From Pandoraea anapnoica (GTDB lineage: Bacteria > Pseudomonadota > Gammaproteobacteria > Burkholderiales > Burkholderiaceae), in assembly GCF_902459765.1 (NCBI RefSeq), contig NZ_CABPSP010000011.1, forward strand, positions 1 to 64,000: DNA of 64,000 bases. The letters run 5' to 3'. The notes below the pieces were generated by a model that saw only the letters and a program-made list of their open reading frames with translations, made no database searches and had not been told where the DNA came from. Shown here piece by piece: positions 16,887 through 26,209 of this stretch. The stretch's first letter is position 1. Each line of letters opens with the position of its first letter. The position numbers were made by a program, and so were the translations under genes.

Positions 16887-17375
16887 ATGGAACTCGACGC
16901 CATTGATTTGAAGATTCTGCGGGAGCTGCAAGCCGACGCCCGCCTCACCAACGTTGAACTCGCCTCGCGCGTGAACCTGTCGCCGTCGCCGTGTCTCGCG
17001 CGCGTCAAGGCGCTCGAAGCGGCGGGGTACATCCGGCAGCGCGTGACGCTGCTCGACCCGTCGCGCCTCGGGCTGCACATCAACGTCTTCATCCACGTCA
17101 CGCTGGAAAACCAGAATCGCGACGGACTGGATGCCTTCGAAGCCGCCGTGACCGCGCTGCCGAACGTCATGGAGTGTTACCTGATGTCCGGCGACGCCGA
17201 CTATCTCCTGCGCGTGATGGTCAGCGACATGGCCGCTTACGAGTCGCTGATCACCGACCGCATCTCCCGCATTCCGGGCATCCGCAACATTCGTTCGAGC
17301 TTCGCGCTCAAGCAAGTGATGTACACCACTGCCGTGCCGGTGCCCCAACCGCCAGACGCCTCGGGCGATGCCTGA
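16887..17375 (+). CDS. Lrp/AsnC-family transcriptional regulator
   Basis: Lrp-type regulator of 162 residues: winged HTH (about 3-58, LDAIDLKILRELQADARLTN) plus RAM domain (about 65-150, with MSGDADYLLRVMVSD). Its last 8 nt overlap the start of the EamA-family transporter downstream, so the two are co-transcribed and the regulator probably senses the transported amino acid. The region upstream (about 16640-16886) is shared with the siderophore receptor promoter, but I see no clear Lrp operator. Confidence 0.92.
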   Translation: MELDAIDLKILRELQADARLTNVELASRVNLSPSPCLARVKALEAAGYIRQRVTLLDPSRLGLHINVFIHVTLENQNRDGLDAFEAAVTALPNVMECYLMSGDADYLLRVMVSDMAAYESLITDRISRIPGIRNIRSSFALKQVMYTTAVPVPQPPDASGDA

Positions 17376-18327
17376 GGCCACTTCCGAGACTTCGTCCACA
17401 CCGACCGGCGCGCTGAGCGCCGCGCCGCAGGGTGGCGCCAGCCAGCAGATTGCACTGCACGTGGCGGCCATGCTCTTCGGTGCGTCCGCCCTGTTCGGCG
17501 AACACATCGCCGCGAGCAGCACGATGATCGTCTTCGGACGCGGGCTGTTCTCGTGGCTCGCCCTCACCGTCATTGCGCTCGCCGGACTGGCCGGTATGCG
17601 CGGCGCCGCGCGTCTGTCCGGTGGTGCGCCGTGGCGTGGCCTGTCGACGGCGTCCGCCGCGCGCCTCATCGTCGCCGGTGTGCTGCTGGCCGTGCACTGG
17701 CTGGCCTTCTTCCTCGCCATCAAAGCGGGCGGCGTTGCCGTTGGCACACTCGGTTTCGCCTGCTTCCCGGCGTTCGTGATTCTGCTGGAATGGCCACTGC
17801 GCCGTGAACGTCCCACGTTGGGGGACGCCGGGGTGATAGGGCTTGTTTGTATCGGACTCGCGCTGGTGACACCCGCGTTCGACTGGCAGGCCGGTGCGAC
17901 GGTGGGCCTTGCCTGGGGCGTGCTGTCGGGAGCGATCTACGCCGTCATCGCCCTGTCGAACCGGGTACTGGGCGCGCAGGCCTCGCCGTTGCAGGCGAGC
18001 TGGTGGCAATGTCTGGGTATTCTGATCGTGCTCGGGCCGTTCGCGTGGCACGAGTCCCTGACGCTTCCCGCCGCCCAATGGGGATGGCTCGCGTGTCTGG
18101 GCGTCGTTTGCACCGCGCTGGCATACACCCTCTTCATTCACGCATTGCGCACCGTCAAGGCGAGTCAGGCGGCGGTCGTGATCGCGCTCGAACCCGTCTA
18201 TGCGATTGCGTTCGCGTGGGTGCTGTTCGGCACGTCACCCACGCTCAAGATGGCGATTGGCGGCGTGTGCATCGTCGGTGCCGTCGCGTGGTCCGGTTCG
18301 ATGCGCTCGCGCCGCCCGGCTCACTGA
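17368..18327 (+). CDS. EamA/DMT-family transporter
   Basis: Drug/metabolite transporter superfamily permease of 319 residues with ten predicted helices in two EamA repeats (about 25-155 and 170-305). The C-terminal half contains SQAAVVIALEPVYAIAFAWV, the family's usual helix 8-9 region. The first 20 residues are a Thr/Ala-rich cytoplasmic tail. It overlaps the Lrp gene by 8 nt and probably exports an amino acid or related metabolite under its control. It converges with the SDR gene at 18366. Confidence 0.88.
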   Translation: MPEATSETSSTPTGALSAAPQGGASQQIALHVAAMLFGASALFGEHIAASSTMIVFGRGLFSWLALTVIALAGLAGMRGAARLSGGAPWRGLSTASAARLIVAGVLLAVHWLAFFLAIKAGGVAVGTLGFACFPAFVILLEWPLRRERPTLGDAGVIGLVCIGLALVTPAFDWQAGATVGLAWGVLSGAIYAVIALSNRVLGAQASPLQASWWQCLGILIVLGPFAWHESLTLPAAQWGWLACLGVVCTALAYTLFIHALRTVKASQAAVVIALEPVYAIAFAWVLFGTSPTLKMAIGGVCIVGAVAWSGSMRSRRPAH

Positions 18328-18365
18328 GCCGTCAGTCTTCCGTGTAAGCGACGTCGTCGCGCCCC

Positions 18366-19124
18366 TTACAGCATCATGCCGCCCGACGCTTCGACGCGCT
18401 GACCGTTGATCCAGCCCATGTCGTCGCCGAGCAGCGCCGCCACGACGCCACCGATGTCGTCGACTTCGCCCACACGTCCCAGCGCGGTGGTGCCCGCGAC
18501 CATCTGATGCACTGCCTGGTTGTCGCGTACGGTGCCGCCGTTGAAGTCGGTGGCGATGGCCCCCGGCGCAAGCGTGTTGGCACGAATGCCGCGCGCGCCC
18601 AGCTCCTTCGCCAGATAGCGCGAGAACACTTCGATGCCGCCCTTCATCATGGCGTATGCCGAAGCACCCGGGAACGTGAAGCGGGCGAGCCCGCTCGACA
18701 CGTTGAGGATGCGACCGCCATCGGCAATCATCGGCAGCAGCGTCTGCGTGAGGAAGAACGGTCCCTTGAGGTGCAGCCGCACGAGGAAGTCGAACTCGTC
18801 TTCCGTCGTCTCAGTCACCGGCTTGTGCAGGCCCGTGCCGGCGTTGTTCACGAGGAAGTCGAACGTATCGCGCTTCCAGACCTCGTGCAGCACACGCTTG
18901 ACCTCTGCGGCGAACGGCGCGAATTGCGACGATTCCGAAACGTCGAGCGGCAAGGCCACGGCCTTCGCGCCCAGTTTGACGATCTCGGCGACGACAGCGT
19001 CGGCCTCGGCGCGCTGACTGCGATAGGTGAGGATGACGTCGATGCCGTGTTGTGCCGCGGCAATGGCCGATGCGCGGCCCAGACCACGGCTGCCACCGGT
19101 AATGAGAGCAATCTTGCGCGTCAT
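18366..19124 (-). CDS. short-chain dehydrogenase/reductase (SDR)
   Basis: Classical NAD(P)-dependent SDR of 252 residues. Cofactor motif TGGSRGLGRA is at about residues 8-17 and NNAG near 90. The catalytic Ser lies in LNVSSGLA and the YxxxK motif in YAMMKGG, both as expected. The C-terminal MGWINGQRVEASGGMML is typical of FabG-like reductases. The start at 19124 has an AGGAGA Shine-Dalgarno. It is divergent from a LysR gene with a LysR-type box between, a common pattern in which the regulator controls the enzyme. Substrate unknown. Confidence 0.92.
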   Translation of the reverse strand: MTRKIALITGGSRGLGRASAIAAAQHGIDVILTYRSQRAEADAVVAEIVKLGAKAVALPLDVSESSQFAPFAAEVKRVLHEVWKRDTFDFLVNNAGTGLHKPVTETTEDEFDFLVRLHLKGPFFLTQTLLPMIADGGRILNVSSGLARFTFPGASAYAMMKGGIEVFSRYLAKELGARGIRANTLAPGAIATDFNGGTVRDNQAVHQMVAGTTALGRVGEVDDIGGVVAALLGDDMGWINGQRVEASGGMML

Positions 19125-19230
19125 GGTGATTCTCCTGAATGTTGAATGGGATCCGGCGGGGCCGCCTGGCCACACCGCGTTGAATTGCTCAACATCCTAT
19201 TGCAACGAATTTCACCAATAAACCAGCCGC

Positions 19231-19251
19231 ATTTGATTACACTGATCAAAT
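19231..19251. promoter_or_regulatory. LysR-type operator between SDR and LysR genes
   Basis: ATTTGAT (19231-19237) and ATCAAAT (19245-19251) form a perfect inverted repeat with a 7-bp spacer. It contains the T-N11-A pattern of LysR boxes and lies in the divergent promoter region. Confidence 0.65.
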
Positions 19252-19298
19252 TCAAATAACAATCGATCGTCCATCGAGACGATTGGCCCCTCGCCCCC

Positions 19299-20195
19299 AT
19301 GCATCAGCTCGACGCCATGCGCATCTTCGTGCGCGTTACCGAAACCGGCAGTTTCACGCAGGCCGCCGACAGTCTCGGCCTGCCGCGCGCGAGCGTCTCC
19401 AACGCCATCAAGCAACTCGAAACGAAGCTGGGCACGCGCCTGTTGCATCGAACCACGCGACGGGTACAACTGACGCAGGACGGTCAGGCGTGCCTCGAAC
19501 GATGCAAGGACCTGCTGGCAGACGTGGAGGAGTGGGAGACGATGTTCGTGGCGCGCGACGAAGCGCTCACTGGCCGTCTACGGGTCGATCTGCCCGCAAC
19601 GCTCGCCCGCACGACCGTTATCCCGGCGCTGCCCACATTTCTCGCGCAACATCCGGCGCTGCGCGTGGAGTTGTCGAGCACCGACCGCCGCGTCGATCTG
19701 GTGCGCGAAGGGTTCGATTGCGTGCTGCGCGTAGGGGCCGTCGCCGACTCCACACTCATCGCCCGGCCGCTGGGTCACATGCGTCAGATCAATGTGGCAA
19801 GTCCCGCATATCTCGAACGCCACGGCGTGCCGACGAGGCTGGACGACCTGAGCCAGCACCGTCTGATCCATTACACGACCACACTCGGGACGCGTCCGGC
19901 AGGTTGGGAGTATTTTGACGGCGAGCGCTATGCGCAATGGCCCATGGAAGGCGTGCTGACGGTGAACAACGCCGACGCCTATCAGGCCGCGTGCGTAGCC
20001 GGACTCGGCTTCATACAAGCGCCCGAAGGCGGCGTGCGCGGCCTCATCGCCGAGGGCAAGTTGCAGGAGGTGATGCCGGAATTTCAGGCGGAGCCTCTGG
20101 CCGTCTCGCTGCTGTATGCGAACCGGCGTCACCTGCCACGGCGCGCGCAGGCCTTCATGAACTGGCTTGCCGAGCTGCTGACGCCACGTCTGTAG
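19299..20195 (+). CDS. LysR-family transcriptional regulator
   Basis: LysR-type regulator of 298 residues, the normal family length. The HTH is at about 1-60 (MRIFVRVTETGSFTQAADSL) and the effector domain at about 90-290. It belongs to the group often found divergent from oxidoreductases (FDCVLRVGAVADSTLIARPLG is typical). The likely target is the SDR gene on the other side of the operator at 19231-19251. Confidence 0.93.
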   Translation: MHQLDAMRIFVRVTETGSFTQAADSLGLPRASVSNAIKQLETKLGTRLLHRTTRRVQLTQDGQACLERCKDLLADVEEWETMFVARDEALTGRLRVDLPATLARTTVIPALPTFLAQHPALRVELSSTDRRVDLVREGFDCVLRVGAVADSTLIARPLGHMRQINVASPAYLERHGVPTRLDDLSQHRLIHYTTTLGTRPAGWEYFDGERYAQWPMEGVLTVNNADAYQAACVAGLGFIQAPEGGVRGLIAEGKLQEVMPEFQAEPLAVSLLYANRRHLPRRAQAFMNWLAELLTPRL

Positions 20196-20216
20196 CGCGA
20201 CTGCATTCAGGGGCGC

Positions 20217-20870
20217 TTACAGCCCCTTCTCCACCATCGCGACGAGCCGCTGCCCGAGCGCGTCGACCTGCTCGTCGGGCAAGTCTCGCAACGGACCGTC
20301 GATAACGAGCACGGCGAGGCCATGCACCGCCGCCCAGGCCAGATACTCCGCGCCGGGCCGCTGCGCTGCATCGATGATGCCCGCCGCCACCATGCCGTCG
20401 AGCGCCGCCCCCAGCAGCTCGAACGGATTCAGACCACTCGCCCCTGCCTTCTCCGGCCCCCCCGCCGAGCGCACGTTCTCGGACGGCGCAAACGCAGTGC
20501 GAAACAATCCCGGTTGCCGCCGGGCGAAATGCAGATAACCAATGCCCACCGCGCGAAGCACGGCGCGCGAGCGCGACACGCCGTCGGGCAACGATGTCGC
20601 GTCGATCATCGCCTGCTCGTGCTCGATTCCTGTTGCCAGCTCGGCCAGTGCCGCCGCGCGCACCGCATCGAGCAAATCCTGACGATTGGCGAAATGCCGG
20701 TAAGCGGCGTTGGGAACGACCCCGGCGCGACGCGTCGCCTCGCGTAGGATCACTGCGTCCGGCCCCCCATCGCGCGCCAGCGCGATCCCCGCTTCCAGCA
20801 ACGCCCGCCGCAGGTCGCCGTGGCGGTAAGTCGCGCGCGCCGGCCCGGTCGTTGTTTCTTGTTCTGTCAT
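20217..20870 (-). CDS. TetR-family transcriptional regulator
   Basis: TetR-type repressor of 217 residues from ATG 20870 (AAGGGG upstream). The HTH at about 15-65 includes DAVILREATRRAGVVPNAAY and FANRQDLLDAV. The C-terminal domain is of the TetR_C_33-like type with GIGYLHFARRQPGLFRTAF. Two 13-bp palindromic operators lie directly upstream (20880-20930), which argues for autorepression and control of the divergent VOC-family gene at 21092. Confidence 0.9.
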   Translation of the reverse strand: MTEQETTTGPARATYRHGDLRRALLEAGIALARDGGPDAVILREATRRAGVVPNAAYRHFANRQDLLDAVRAAALAELATGIEHEQAMIDATSLPDGVSRSRAVLRAVGIGYLHFARRQPGLFRTAFAPSENVRSAGGPEKAGASGLNPFELLGAALDGMVAAGIIDAAQRPGAEYLAWAAVHGLAVLVIDGPLRDLPDEQVDALGQRLVAMVEKGL

Positions 20871-20879
20871 TGCTACCCC

Positions 20880-20930
20880 TTGTGGACAGTGTCCATTATG
20901 TCTGCTATTGTTTGTGTACACTGTCCACAA
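20880..20930. promoter_or_regulatory. paired TetR operators in the divergent promoter
   Basis: TTGTGGACAGTGT (20880-20892) and ACACTGTCCACAA (20918-20930) form a perfect 13-bp inverted repeat, 25 nt apart. Within it, TGGACAGTGTCCA (20883-20895) is a perfect palindrome, and TGTACACTGTCCA (20916-20928) differs by one base per half. This gives two adjacent repressor sites. Confidence 0.75.
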
Positions 20931-21091
20931 AGACAAGTTGCAGTGCGTCAGACGGCGCCGGCTTCGTCACATTCGCGCATCGAATGCACAGGCACTATGG
21001 TTGATGAGGTACCGAAGACGTTCGCCCAATGACACTTCCCCAACGGGGCGTCCCCTACGCCCTTTTTTACCGACACATCGAGGAGCGTTCC

Positions 21092-21520
21092 ATGCAAGTT
21101 CATTCCTATCTGTTTTTCGAAGGTCGTTGTGAAGAAGCCATTGATTTCTACGTGAAGACGCTGGGCGCACGGCGCGGTGCACTGATGCGCTACGGCGACA
21201 GCCCGGAAAAATGCCCCGAAGGCATGCTGCCGCCGGGCAGCGACAACAAGATCATGCACGGCGAGTTCCACATCGGCGAATCGATGGTGATGGCCTCGGA
21301 CGGCATGGTGAGCGGCAAGCCGAAGTTCGACGGCTTCTCGCTGTCGGTCGATTTCACGGAGGTCGGCGCTGCCGAAAAGGCGTTTCACGCGCTGGCCGAG
21401 GGCGGTTCGGTCAATATGCCGCTCGGCGAGACGTTCTTCGCGAAAACGTTCGGCATGGTCAAGGACCGTTTCGGCATGAACTGGATGGTGATCGTGCCCA
21501 AGGAAATGCCGAAGGGCTGA
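21092..21520 (+). CDS. VOC-family (PhnB-like) protein
   Basis: Vicinal-oxygen-chelate fold protein of 142 residues, PhnB/3-demethylubiquinone-methyltransferase-like subgroup. The start at 21092 ([11 protein letters not shown]) has GAGGAG upstream and gives the typical [18 protein letters not shown] beginning. The last strand [14 protein letters not shown] is also typical. These proteins are usually of unknown enzymatic role, with metal-binding potential. It is divergent from the TetR gene, which likely represses it. A strong terminator follows. Confidence 0.9.
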   Translation: MQVHSYLFFEGRCEEAIDFYVKTLGARRGALMRYGDSPEKCPEGMLPPGSDNKIMHGEFHIGESMVMASDGMVSGKPKFDGFSLSVDFTEVGAAEKAFHALAEGGSVNMPLGETFFAKTFGMVKDRFGMNWMVIVPKEMPKG

Positions 21521-21569
21521 TCCTTCGTCCTCGCCGAATCTCCCGGCACACAGACACACACGCATCGAC

Positions 21570-21605
21570 GCTCGCCGCCCGCCTCTGGGCGGCGAGCATT
21601 TTTTG
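21570..21605 (+). terminator. rho-independent terminator after the VOC gene
   Basis: GCTCGCCGCCC (21570-21580) pairs perfectly with GGGCGGCGAGC (21587-21597), 6-nt loop, followed by ATTTTTTG. Confidence 0.92.
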
Positions 21606-21657
21606 TTCTCCGGTTCGTGTCCGACAAGTTCCTCACGCCTGTGCTATCGTCGCCGCC

Positions 21658-22587
21658 ATGCCATCCGTGATCTCTATCCAGAATCTGTCGAAGACGTACG
21701 CGACCGGTTTCCAGGCGCTGAAGAACATCAACCTGGAAATCCAGCGCGGCGAAATCTTCGCCCTGCTCGGCCCGAACGGCGCCGGCAAAACAACCCTTAT
21801 CAGCACCATCTGCGGCATCGTGCGACCGACCTCGGGCACGGTGACGGTCGACGGTCACGACATCGTCACGGACTACCGTGCCGCGCGTGAAGCCATCGGC
21901 CTCGTCCCGCAGGAGCTGACCACCGACTCATTCGAATCGGTGTGGGCCACCGTCTCTTTCTCGCGTGGCCTGTTCGGCAAGCCTGCGAATCCGGCGCATA
22001 TCGAGAAGGTGTTGCGCTCGCTCTCGCTGTGGGAAAAGAAGGACAGCCGCATCATGCAGCTCTCGGGTGGCATGAAGCGACGCGTGCTGATTGCCAAGGC
22101 GCTCTCGCACGAGCCGCGTGTGCTGTTCCTCGACGAGCCGACGGCCGGTGTGGACGTCGAACTGCGTCGCGACATGTGGCGTCTGGTGCAGTCGCTGCGC
22201 GAAACCGGCGTGACCGTGATTCTGACCACGCACTACATCGAAGAGGCCGAGGAAATGGCCGACCGCGTGGGCATCATCACCGGCGGGCAGATTACGCTCG
22301 TGCAGGAGAAGACCGAACTGATGCGGCATATGGGCAGCAAGCAGCTCGCGTTGCAACTGACCGAGCCGGTCTCCGTCATTCCGGACGCGCTCGCCGCGTA
22401 CGGCCTCACGCTCGGCAACAACGGTACCGAACTCGTGTTCACGTACGACGCCAATATCGAGCAGACGTCCATCGCCTCGCTGCTGCGCGATATGGAGCGT
22501 GCCGGCATATCGGTGAAGGATCTGCACACGACGCAAAGCTCGCTCGAAGACATCTTCGTCTCGCTCGTGCACAAGAAAGAAGGATGA
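21658..22587 (+). CDS. ABC transporter ATP-binding protein (YadG-like)
   Basis: ATPase of an ABC-2-type exporter, 309 residues. Walker [10 protein letters not shown] is at about residues 40-48, the signature [15 protein letters not shown] at about 137, Walker [11 protein letters not shown] at about 158 and the switch histidine in [11 protein letters not shown] at about 192. A C-terminal domain of about 90 residues follows. It resembles E. coli YadG. The start at 21658 ([14 protein letters not shown]) fits the family; the frame upstream is the antisense/overlap of the VOC region. It overlaps the permease gene by 4 nt (ATGA). Confidence 0.93.
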   Translation: MPSVISIQNLSKTYATGFQALKNINLEIQRGEIFALLGPNGAGKTTLISTICGIVRPTSGTVTVDGHDIVTDYRAAREAIGLVPQELTTDSFESVWATVSFSRGLFGKPANPAHIEKVLRSLSLWEKKDSRIMQLSGGMKRRVLIAKALSHEPRVLFLDEPTAGVDVELRRDMWRLVQSLRETGVTVILTTHYIEEAEEMADRVGIITGGQITLVQEKTELMRHMGSKQLALQLTEPVSVIPDALAAYGLTLGNNGTELVFTYDANIEQTSIASLLRDMERAGISVKDLHTTQSSLEDIFVSLVHKKEG

Positions 22588-23357
22588 GCCGCGCCATGAA
22601 TTTCTACGCCATGAAGGCGATCTACAACTTCGAGATGGCGCGCACTCGTCGCACGCTGATGCAGAGCATCATCTCGCCGGTCATCTCGACCTCGCTGTAC
22701 TTTGTGGTGTTCGGTGCGGCGATCGGTTCGCGCATTCCGGAAATCGAAGGCGTGCCGTACGGCGCGTTCATCGTGCCGGGCCTGATCATGCTCTCGCTGC
22801 TCACGCAGAGTGTGACGAACGCCTCGTTCGGCATCTATTTCCCACGCTTTACCGGCACGATTTACGAGGTGCTCTCCGCACCGGTGTCCTATATGGAGAT
22901 CGTGTGCGCGTACGTGGGCGCAGCGGCGACCAAGTCGATCATTCTCGGGGTCATCATGCTGGGCACGGCCGCGTTGTTCGTGCCGTTGCGCATCGAACAC
23001 CCGATCTGGATGATCTTCTTCCTCGTGCTCACCGCAGTAACGTTCAGCCTGCTCGGATTCATCATCGGCATCTGGGCCGACGGCTTCGAGAAGCTGCAAC
23101 TCGTACCGTTGCTCATCATCACGCCGCTCACGTTCCTGGGTGGCAGCTTTTACTCGACGAGCATCCTGCCGCCGTTCTGGCGCGCGGTCACGCTGTTCAA
23201 CCCGGTCGTGTATCTCATCAGCGGTTTCCGCTGGAGCTTTTACGGACTCGCGGATGTGAGCGTTTCCGTGAGTCTTGGCATGACGCTGTTGTTCCTTGCG
23301 CTCTTCCTCGCCGTCGTCGCGTGGATGTTCAAGACGGGCTATCGTCTGAAGAGCTGA
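22584..23357 (+). CDS. ABC-2-type permease (YadH-like)
   Basis: Membrane component of the exporter, 257 residues with six helices and the ABC-2 signature in the last third ([20 protein letters not shown], then [12 protein letters not shown]). It resembles E. coli YadH. The start at 22584 ([13 protein letters not shown]) overlaps the ATPase gene; ATG 22596 is possible. A half-size ATPase plus one permease would assemble as a 2+2 exporter. Substrate unknown. A hairpin follows at 23371-23393. Confidence 0.92.
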   Translation: MSRAMNFYAMKAIYNFEMARTRRTLMQSIISPVISTSLYFVVFGAAIGSRIPEIEGVPYGAFIVPGLIMLSLLTQSVTNASFGIYFPRFTGTIYEVLSAPVSYMEIVCAYVGAAATKSIILGVIMLGTAALFVPLRIEHPIWMIFFLVLTAVTFSLLGFIIGIWADGFEKLQLVPLLIITPLTFLGGSFYSTSILPPFWRAVTLFNPVVYLISGFRWSFYGLADVSVSVSLGMTLLFLALFLAVVAWMFKTGYRLKS

Positions 23358-23370
23358 CGTAGATAGCAAT

Positions 23371-23405
23371 GCCGGACGGTGATGCCGTCCGGCGTCCCTT
23401 TTCCT
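23371..23405 (+). terminator. hairpin, probable terminator of the ABC operon
   Basis: GCCGGACGG (23371-23379) pairs with CCGTCCGGC (23385-23393), 5-nt loop, followed by GTCCCTTTTCC. The T-run is displaced, so termination strength is uncertain. Confidence 0.6.
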
Positions 23406-23445
23406 GTCTCTACCTCCCTCCCCGATTCACCCTCTCCCCAATACG

Positions 23446-24060
23446 TCAGATCGGCGGCGTCTCGCGAAACGCGGGCAGCGCCTCGGCCTGTGCCGAGAAG
23501 TTGGCAATCTCGGGAAACTCCGCGCCGAAGTCGACTTCCGGCAGCAGCAACTGGTGAAAACGCCACGCCACGGCTACCGCCACGCCATGCTCACCAATCT
23601 GCTCCGGCGTTGCCAGGATGGGCACCTGCGCCAGCTCCAGTTCCAGTTCGTGAAACGCCGCATGCACTTGCGTGCGCACGCGGTCTGTCCACGGCGTATG
23701 CCGCTTCTCGCTCGGACGCAGTTCGCGCTCGTACACCAGTTGTACCGACTTCTCGCAGGCCGCCAGCGCCAGTCCCGTCAGACGCAGCGCGCGCACACGC
23801 TCAGCGGGATCGACAGGCACCAGCCGCTGCGCCGGATCGACCAGCGATTCCAGATACTGGAGGATCAGCGTCGAGTCCATGAGCACCGTGCCGTCGTCGG
23901 TCACGAGCGTCGGTGCCTTGACGACCGGATTGATCGCGGCGAACGCGTCGAAGGTGCTGAACACCGACAGCGAACGGTGCTCGAAGGGCAGCCCGAGCAA
24001 CTTCAGGCAAATGGCCGTACGACGCACGTACGGCGAGTCCAGCATTCCGATCAACTGCAT
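23446..24060 (-). CDS. glutathione S-transferase family protein
   Basis: GST-like protein of 204 residues: N-terminal thioredoxin fold (about 1-78; MQLIGMLDSPYVRRTAICLK, VKAPTLVTDDGTVLMDSTLI with the cis-Pro and ESxxI-like glutathione-contact region) and helical C-terminal domain (about 90-200). The start at 24060 has GGAG upstream; a TTG at 24072 would add 4 residues. Substrate unknown. It is divergent from the DJ-1/PfpI gene with a 97-nt gap and converges with the ABC operon. Confidence 0.9.
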   Translation of the reverse strand: MQLIGMLDSPYVRRTAICLKLLGLPFEHRSLSVFSTFDAFAAINPVVKAPTLVTDDGTVLMDSTLILQYLESLVDPAQRLVPVDPAERVRALRLTGLALAACEKSVQLVYERELRPSEKRHTPWTDRVRTQVHAAFHELELELAQVPILATPEQIGEHGVAVAVAWRFHQLLLPEVDFGAEFPEIANFSAQAEALPAFRETPPI

Positions 24061-24157
24061 GTCTCGCTCCAAGGTTCGAGGCGCTCACCGCCGGTTTCGT
24101 CGATCATACATGACGGGTAGAATGATTCGCATGGCCGATTCGACAGGGAGACGTCTT

Positions 24158-24847
24158 ATGAACATCCTGATGGTTCTGACCTCGCACGACCGCCTGGGCG
24201 ACACGGGCAAGAAGACGGGCTTCTGGCTCGAAGAATTCGCCTCGCCCTACTACGTATTCGTCGACGAAGGACTCGCCGTTACGCTCGCCTCACCGGCCGG
24301 TGGGCAACCGCCGCTCGACCCCAAGAGCGACGAGCCCGACGCGCAAACGGAAGCCACCCGGCGCTTTCGCGCAGACCCCGACGCACAGAACGCGCTCGCC
24401 AGCACACTCAGACTCGCCGACGTCAAAGCCGACGACTACGATGCTGTCTTCTACCCAGGCGGCCATGGCCCGCTCTGGGACCTCGCGCAAGACCCGCACT
24501 CCATTCATCTGATCGAAGCCTTCGAGCGCGCAGGCAAGGCCATCGGCTTTGTGTGTCATGCGCCTGGCGTGCTGCGTCAGGTGCGCGCCGCGAACGGCGA
24601 ACCGCTCGTGCGCGGACGCCACGTCACCGGCTTCACCAACGACGAAGAAGCCGCCGTCGGCCTCACCGACGTCGTGCCGTTCCTCGTGGAAGACGAACTC
24701 AAGCGGCTGGGCGGGCTATATGAGAAAGGCGGTAACTGGGAATCGCATGTCGTGGGCGACGGGCGCCTCGTCACCGGGCAGAACCCCGCCTCGTCGGAAG
24801 AAGCCGCACGCACGGTGCTGGCGATGATGGAGCCGCGCCTGCCATGA
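24158..24847 (+). CDS. DJ-1/PfpI family (type 1 glutamine amidotransferase-like) protein
   Basis: DJ-1/PfpI-superfamily protein of 229 residues, similar to Hsp31-type glyoxalase III/deglycase and chaperone proteins. The nucleophile elbow is in GFVCHAPGVL (Cys about residue 132) with the adjacent His; YPGGHGPLWDL is the usual preceding loop. The start at 24158 (MNILMVLTSHDRLG) has an AGGGAG Shine-Dalgarno. The gene overlaps the GNAT gene by 4 nt, so both are co-expressed. A role in dealing with reactive carbonyls is family knowledge, not shown here. Confidence 0.9.
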   Translation: MNILMVLTSHDRLGDTGKKTGFWLEEFASPYYVFVDEGLAVTLASPAGGQPPLDPKSDEPDAQTEATRRFRADPDAQNALASTLRLADVKADDYDAVFYPGGHGPLWDLAQDPHSIHLIEAFERAGKAIGFVCHAPGVLRQVRAANGEPLVRGRHVTGFTNDEEAAVGLTDVVPFLVEDELKRLGGLYEKGGNWESHVVGDGRLVTGQNPASSEEAARTVLAMMEPRLP

Positions 24848-25371
24848 AGACGGTGTCGCCGGTTCAGGTGCGTCGGCTCGTTCCCGCCGACGCTCTCGCC
24901 TTTCAGGCATTACGTCTTTCCGGTTTGCAAGCGCATCCGGAGGCGTTTGGATCGAGCTATGCCGAAGAAAAGGACTGGCCGGTCGAACGGGTGCGCGAGT
25001 GGCTGACAGTGCGCCCGGATACGGGTGTTTTCGGTGCGTTCGAAAACGAACGGCTTGTGGGCGTGGTCGGTCTGGGACGTCAGACACGTGCGAACTTCGC
25101 GCACGTCGGTTTCCTTTGGGGCATGTACGTCCATACGGATGCCGTCGGGCGCGGCGTTGGCCGAGCGCTCCTCGACGCCGCCCTTGCCCTTGCACGCTCA
25201 CAGCCCGGGCTGCGCCATCTCACACTTCAGGTGAACGCCGATAACCGTGCGGCGCTTGCGCTCTACCAGTCGTTCGGCTTCGTGGAAATCGGCCGCGAGC
25301 CCGATGCCATGCGTGTAGGCAACGGCTTCTGCGACGATATTCGCATGTATCTGCCGATCGCCACGCACTGA
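24844..25371 (+). CDS. GNAT-family N-acetyltransferase
   Basis: Acetyltransferase of 175 residues with the GNAT fold. The acetyl-CoA-binding motif is seen as DAVGRGVGRALLDAAL (about residues 99-114), and the C-terminal ALYQSFGFVEIGREP is characteristic. Acceptor unknown. It overlaps the DJ-1/PfpI gene by 4 nt and is the last gene of a two-gene operon ending at a strong terminator (25396-25431). Confidence 0.93.
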   Translation: MKTVSPVQVRRLVPADALAFQALRLSGLQAHPEAFGSSYAEEKDWPVERVREWLTVRPDTGVFGAFENERLVGVVGLGRQTRANFAHVGFLWGMYVHTDAVGRGVGRALLDAALALARSQPGLRHLTLQVNADNRAALALYQSFGFVEIGREPDAMRVGNGFCDDIRMYLPIATH

Positions 25372-25395
25372 GCCGCCAGCCGCCCCCAATGAAAA

Positions 25396-25440
25396 CGAGC
25401 GCGCCGACACCTGTCCGGGTCGGCGCGCTCGCTTATTTCG
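25396..25440. terminator. terminator between GNAT and DUF1993 genes
   Basis: CGAGCGCGCCGAC (25396-25408) pairs perfectly with GTCGGCGCGCTCG (25419-25431). It is followed by CTTATTT on the plus strand and GTTTTC on the minus strand, so it can serve both converging genes. Confidence 0.88.
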
Positions 25441-25477
25441 CACGCACGCCAGCAACCCGGCGCGCGTTATCAAGACC

Positions 25478-25999
25478 TCAGACCGGCTGCATTTCGAACG
25501 GTCCCAGATAGTCCATCTTGCCCACTTCCACGCCTTGCGCGCGCAGCAGGTCGTGCGTCGTCGTCACGTGGAAATAGAAGTTCGGCAGCGCGAACTTGAA
25601 GAGATAGTCGACGGCGTCCATCGTGGTCTGCTGTGTCTTGAACTTCAGCGTGATCTGGCGCGACTCCGCCCCGTCGAAACGGTCTTCGAGAATGCCCGCA
25701 ATGAATGCCTCGGTATTGGCGATGCGGTCCCGCAGTTGATCGAATGTCATCTCCGTATCCTCGAACTTCGGCGACTCGACGTCGGCGATGCGTGACACAG
25801 CAAACTTTGCCGTATCGCTCACACGCTGCACCTGCGCAACGAAGTCGAGCATGTCCGGCGCGAGCTTGGCCTTGAGAATCGAATCCGGGTCGGTCGACGT
25901 CGCTTCGCAATGCGCGCGCGCCTTCTTGATGTAGTCGGCCATGACGGTCAGGCCACGGAGATAGACGGGAATCGTGGCGCGATAGAGGGTGATGGACAT
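25478..25999 (-). CDS. DUF1993 family protein
   Basis: Protein of 173 residues matching the DUF1993 family (DinB-like four-helix fold, function unknown). Family features are MSITLYRATIPVYLRGLTVM at the start and HVTTTHDLLRAQGVEVGKMD near the end. The start at 25999 has GAGGAG upstream. It is divergent from the effector-like gene series with about 210 nt between; I see no shared regulator. The gap 26000-26209 shows no other gene. Confidence 0.9.
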   Translation of the reverse strand: MSITLYRATIPVYLRGLTVMADYIKKARAHCEATSTDPDSILKAKLAPDMLDFVAQVQRVSDTAKFAVSRIADVESPKFEDTEMTFDQLRDRIANTEAFIAGILEDRFDGAESRQITLKFKTQQTTMDAVDYLFKFALPNFYFHVTTTHDLLRAQGVEVGKMDYLGPFEMQPV

Positions 26000-26209
26000 C
26001 GGGGAACTCCTCGGGAGATGACCCATTGCGCAATGCGCGGGTAACGGGGAAATACGGGCAAAAGCACATGCTATCAGCGCCGGAATTTTCCTGCCGCGCA
26101 CCGGGCGATTTCTGGTATTCGCCGCTCGGCCATTTGCGCAGAATTAATGGCCCGGGGCGGCGGCACAACGACGACTCGCCCCCCAATCACGACACAAGGA
26201 TCTCATCGC

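Noticed and set aside
26000-26209. Hrp/T3SS-type promoter box (TTCG-N16-TTCG) before the effector-like genes
   Set aside because: Only one TTCG lies in the right area; no second half at the expected distance.
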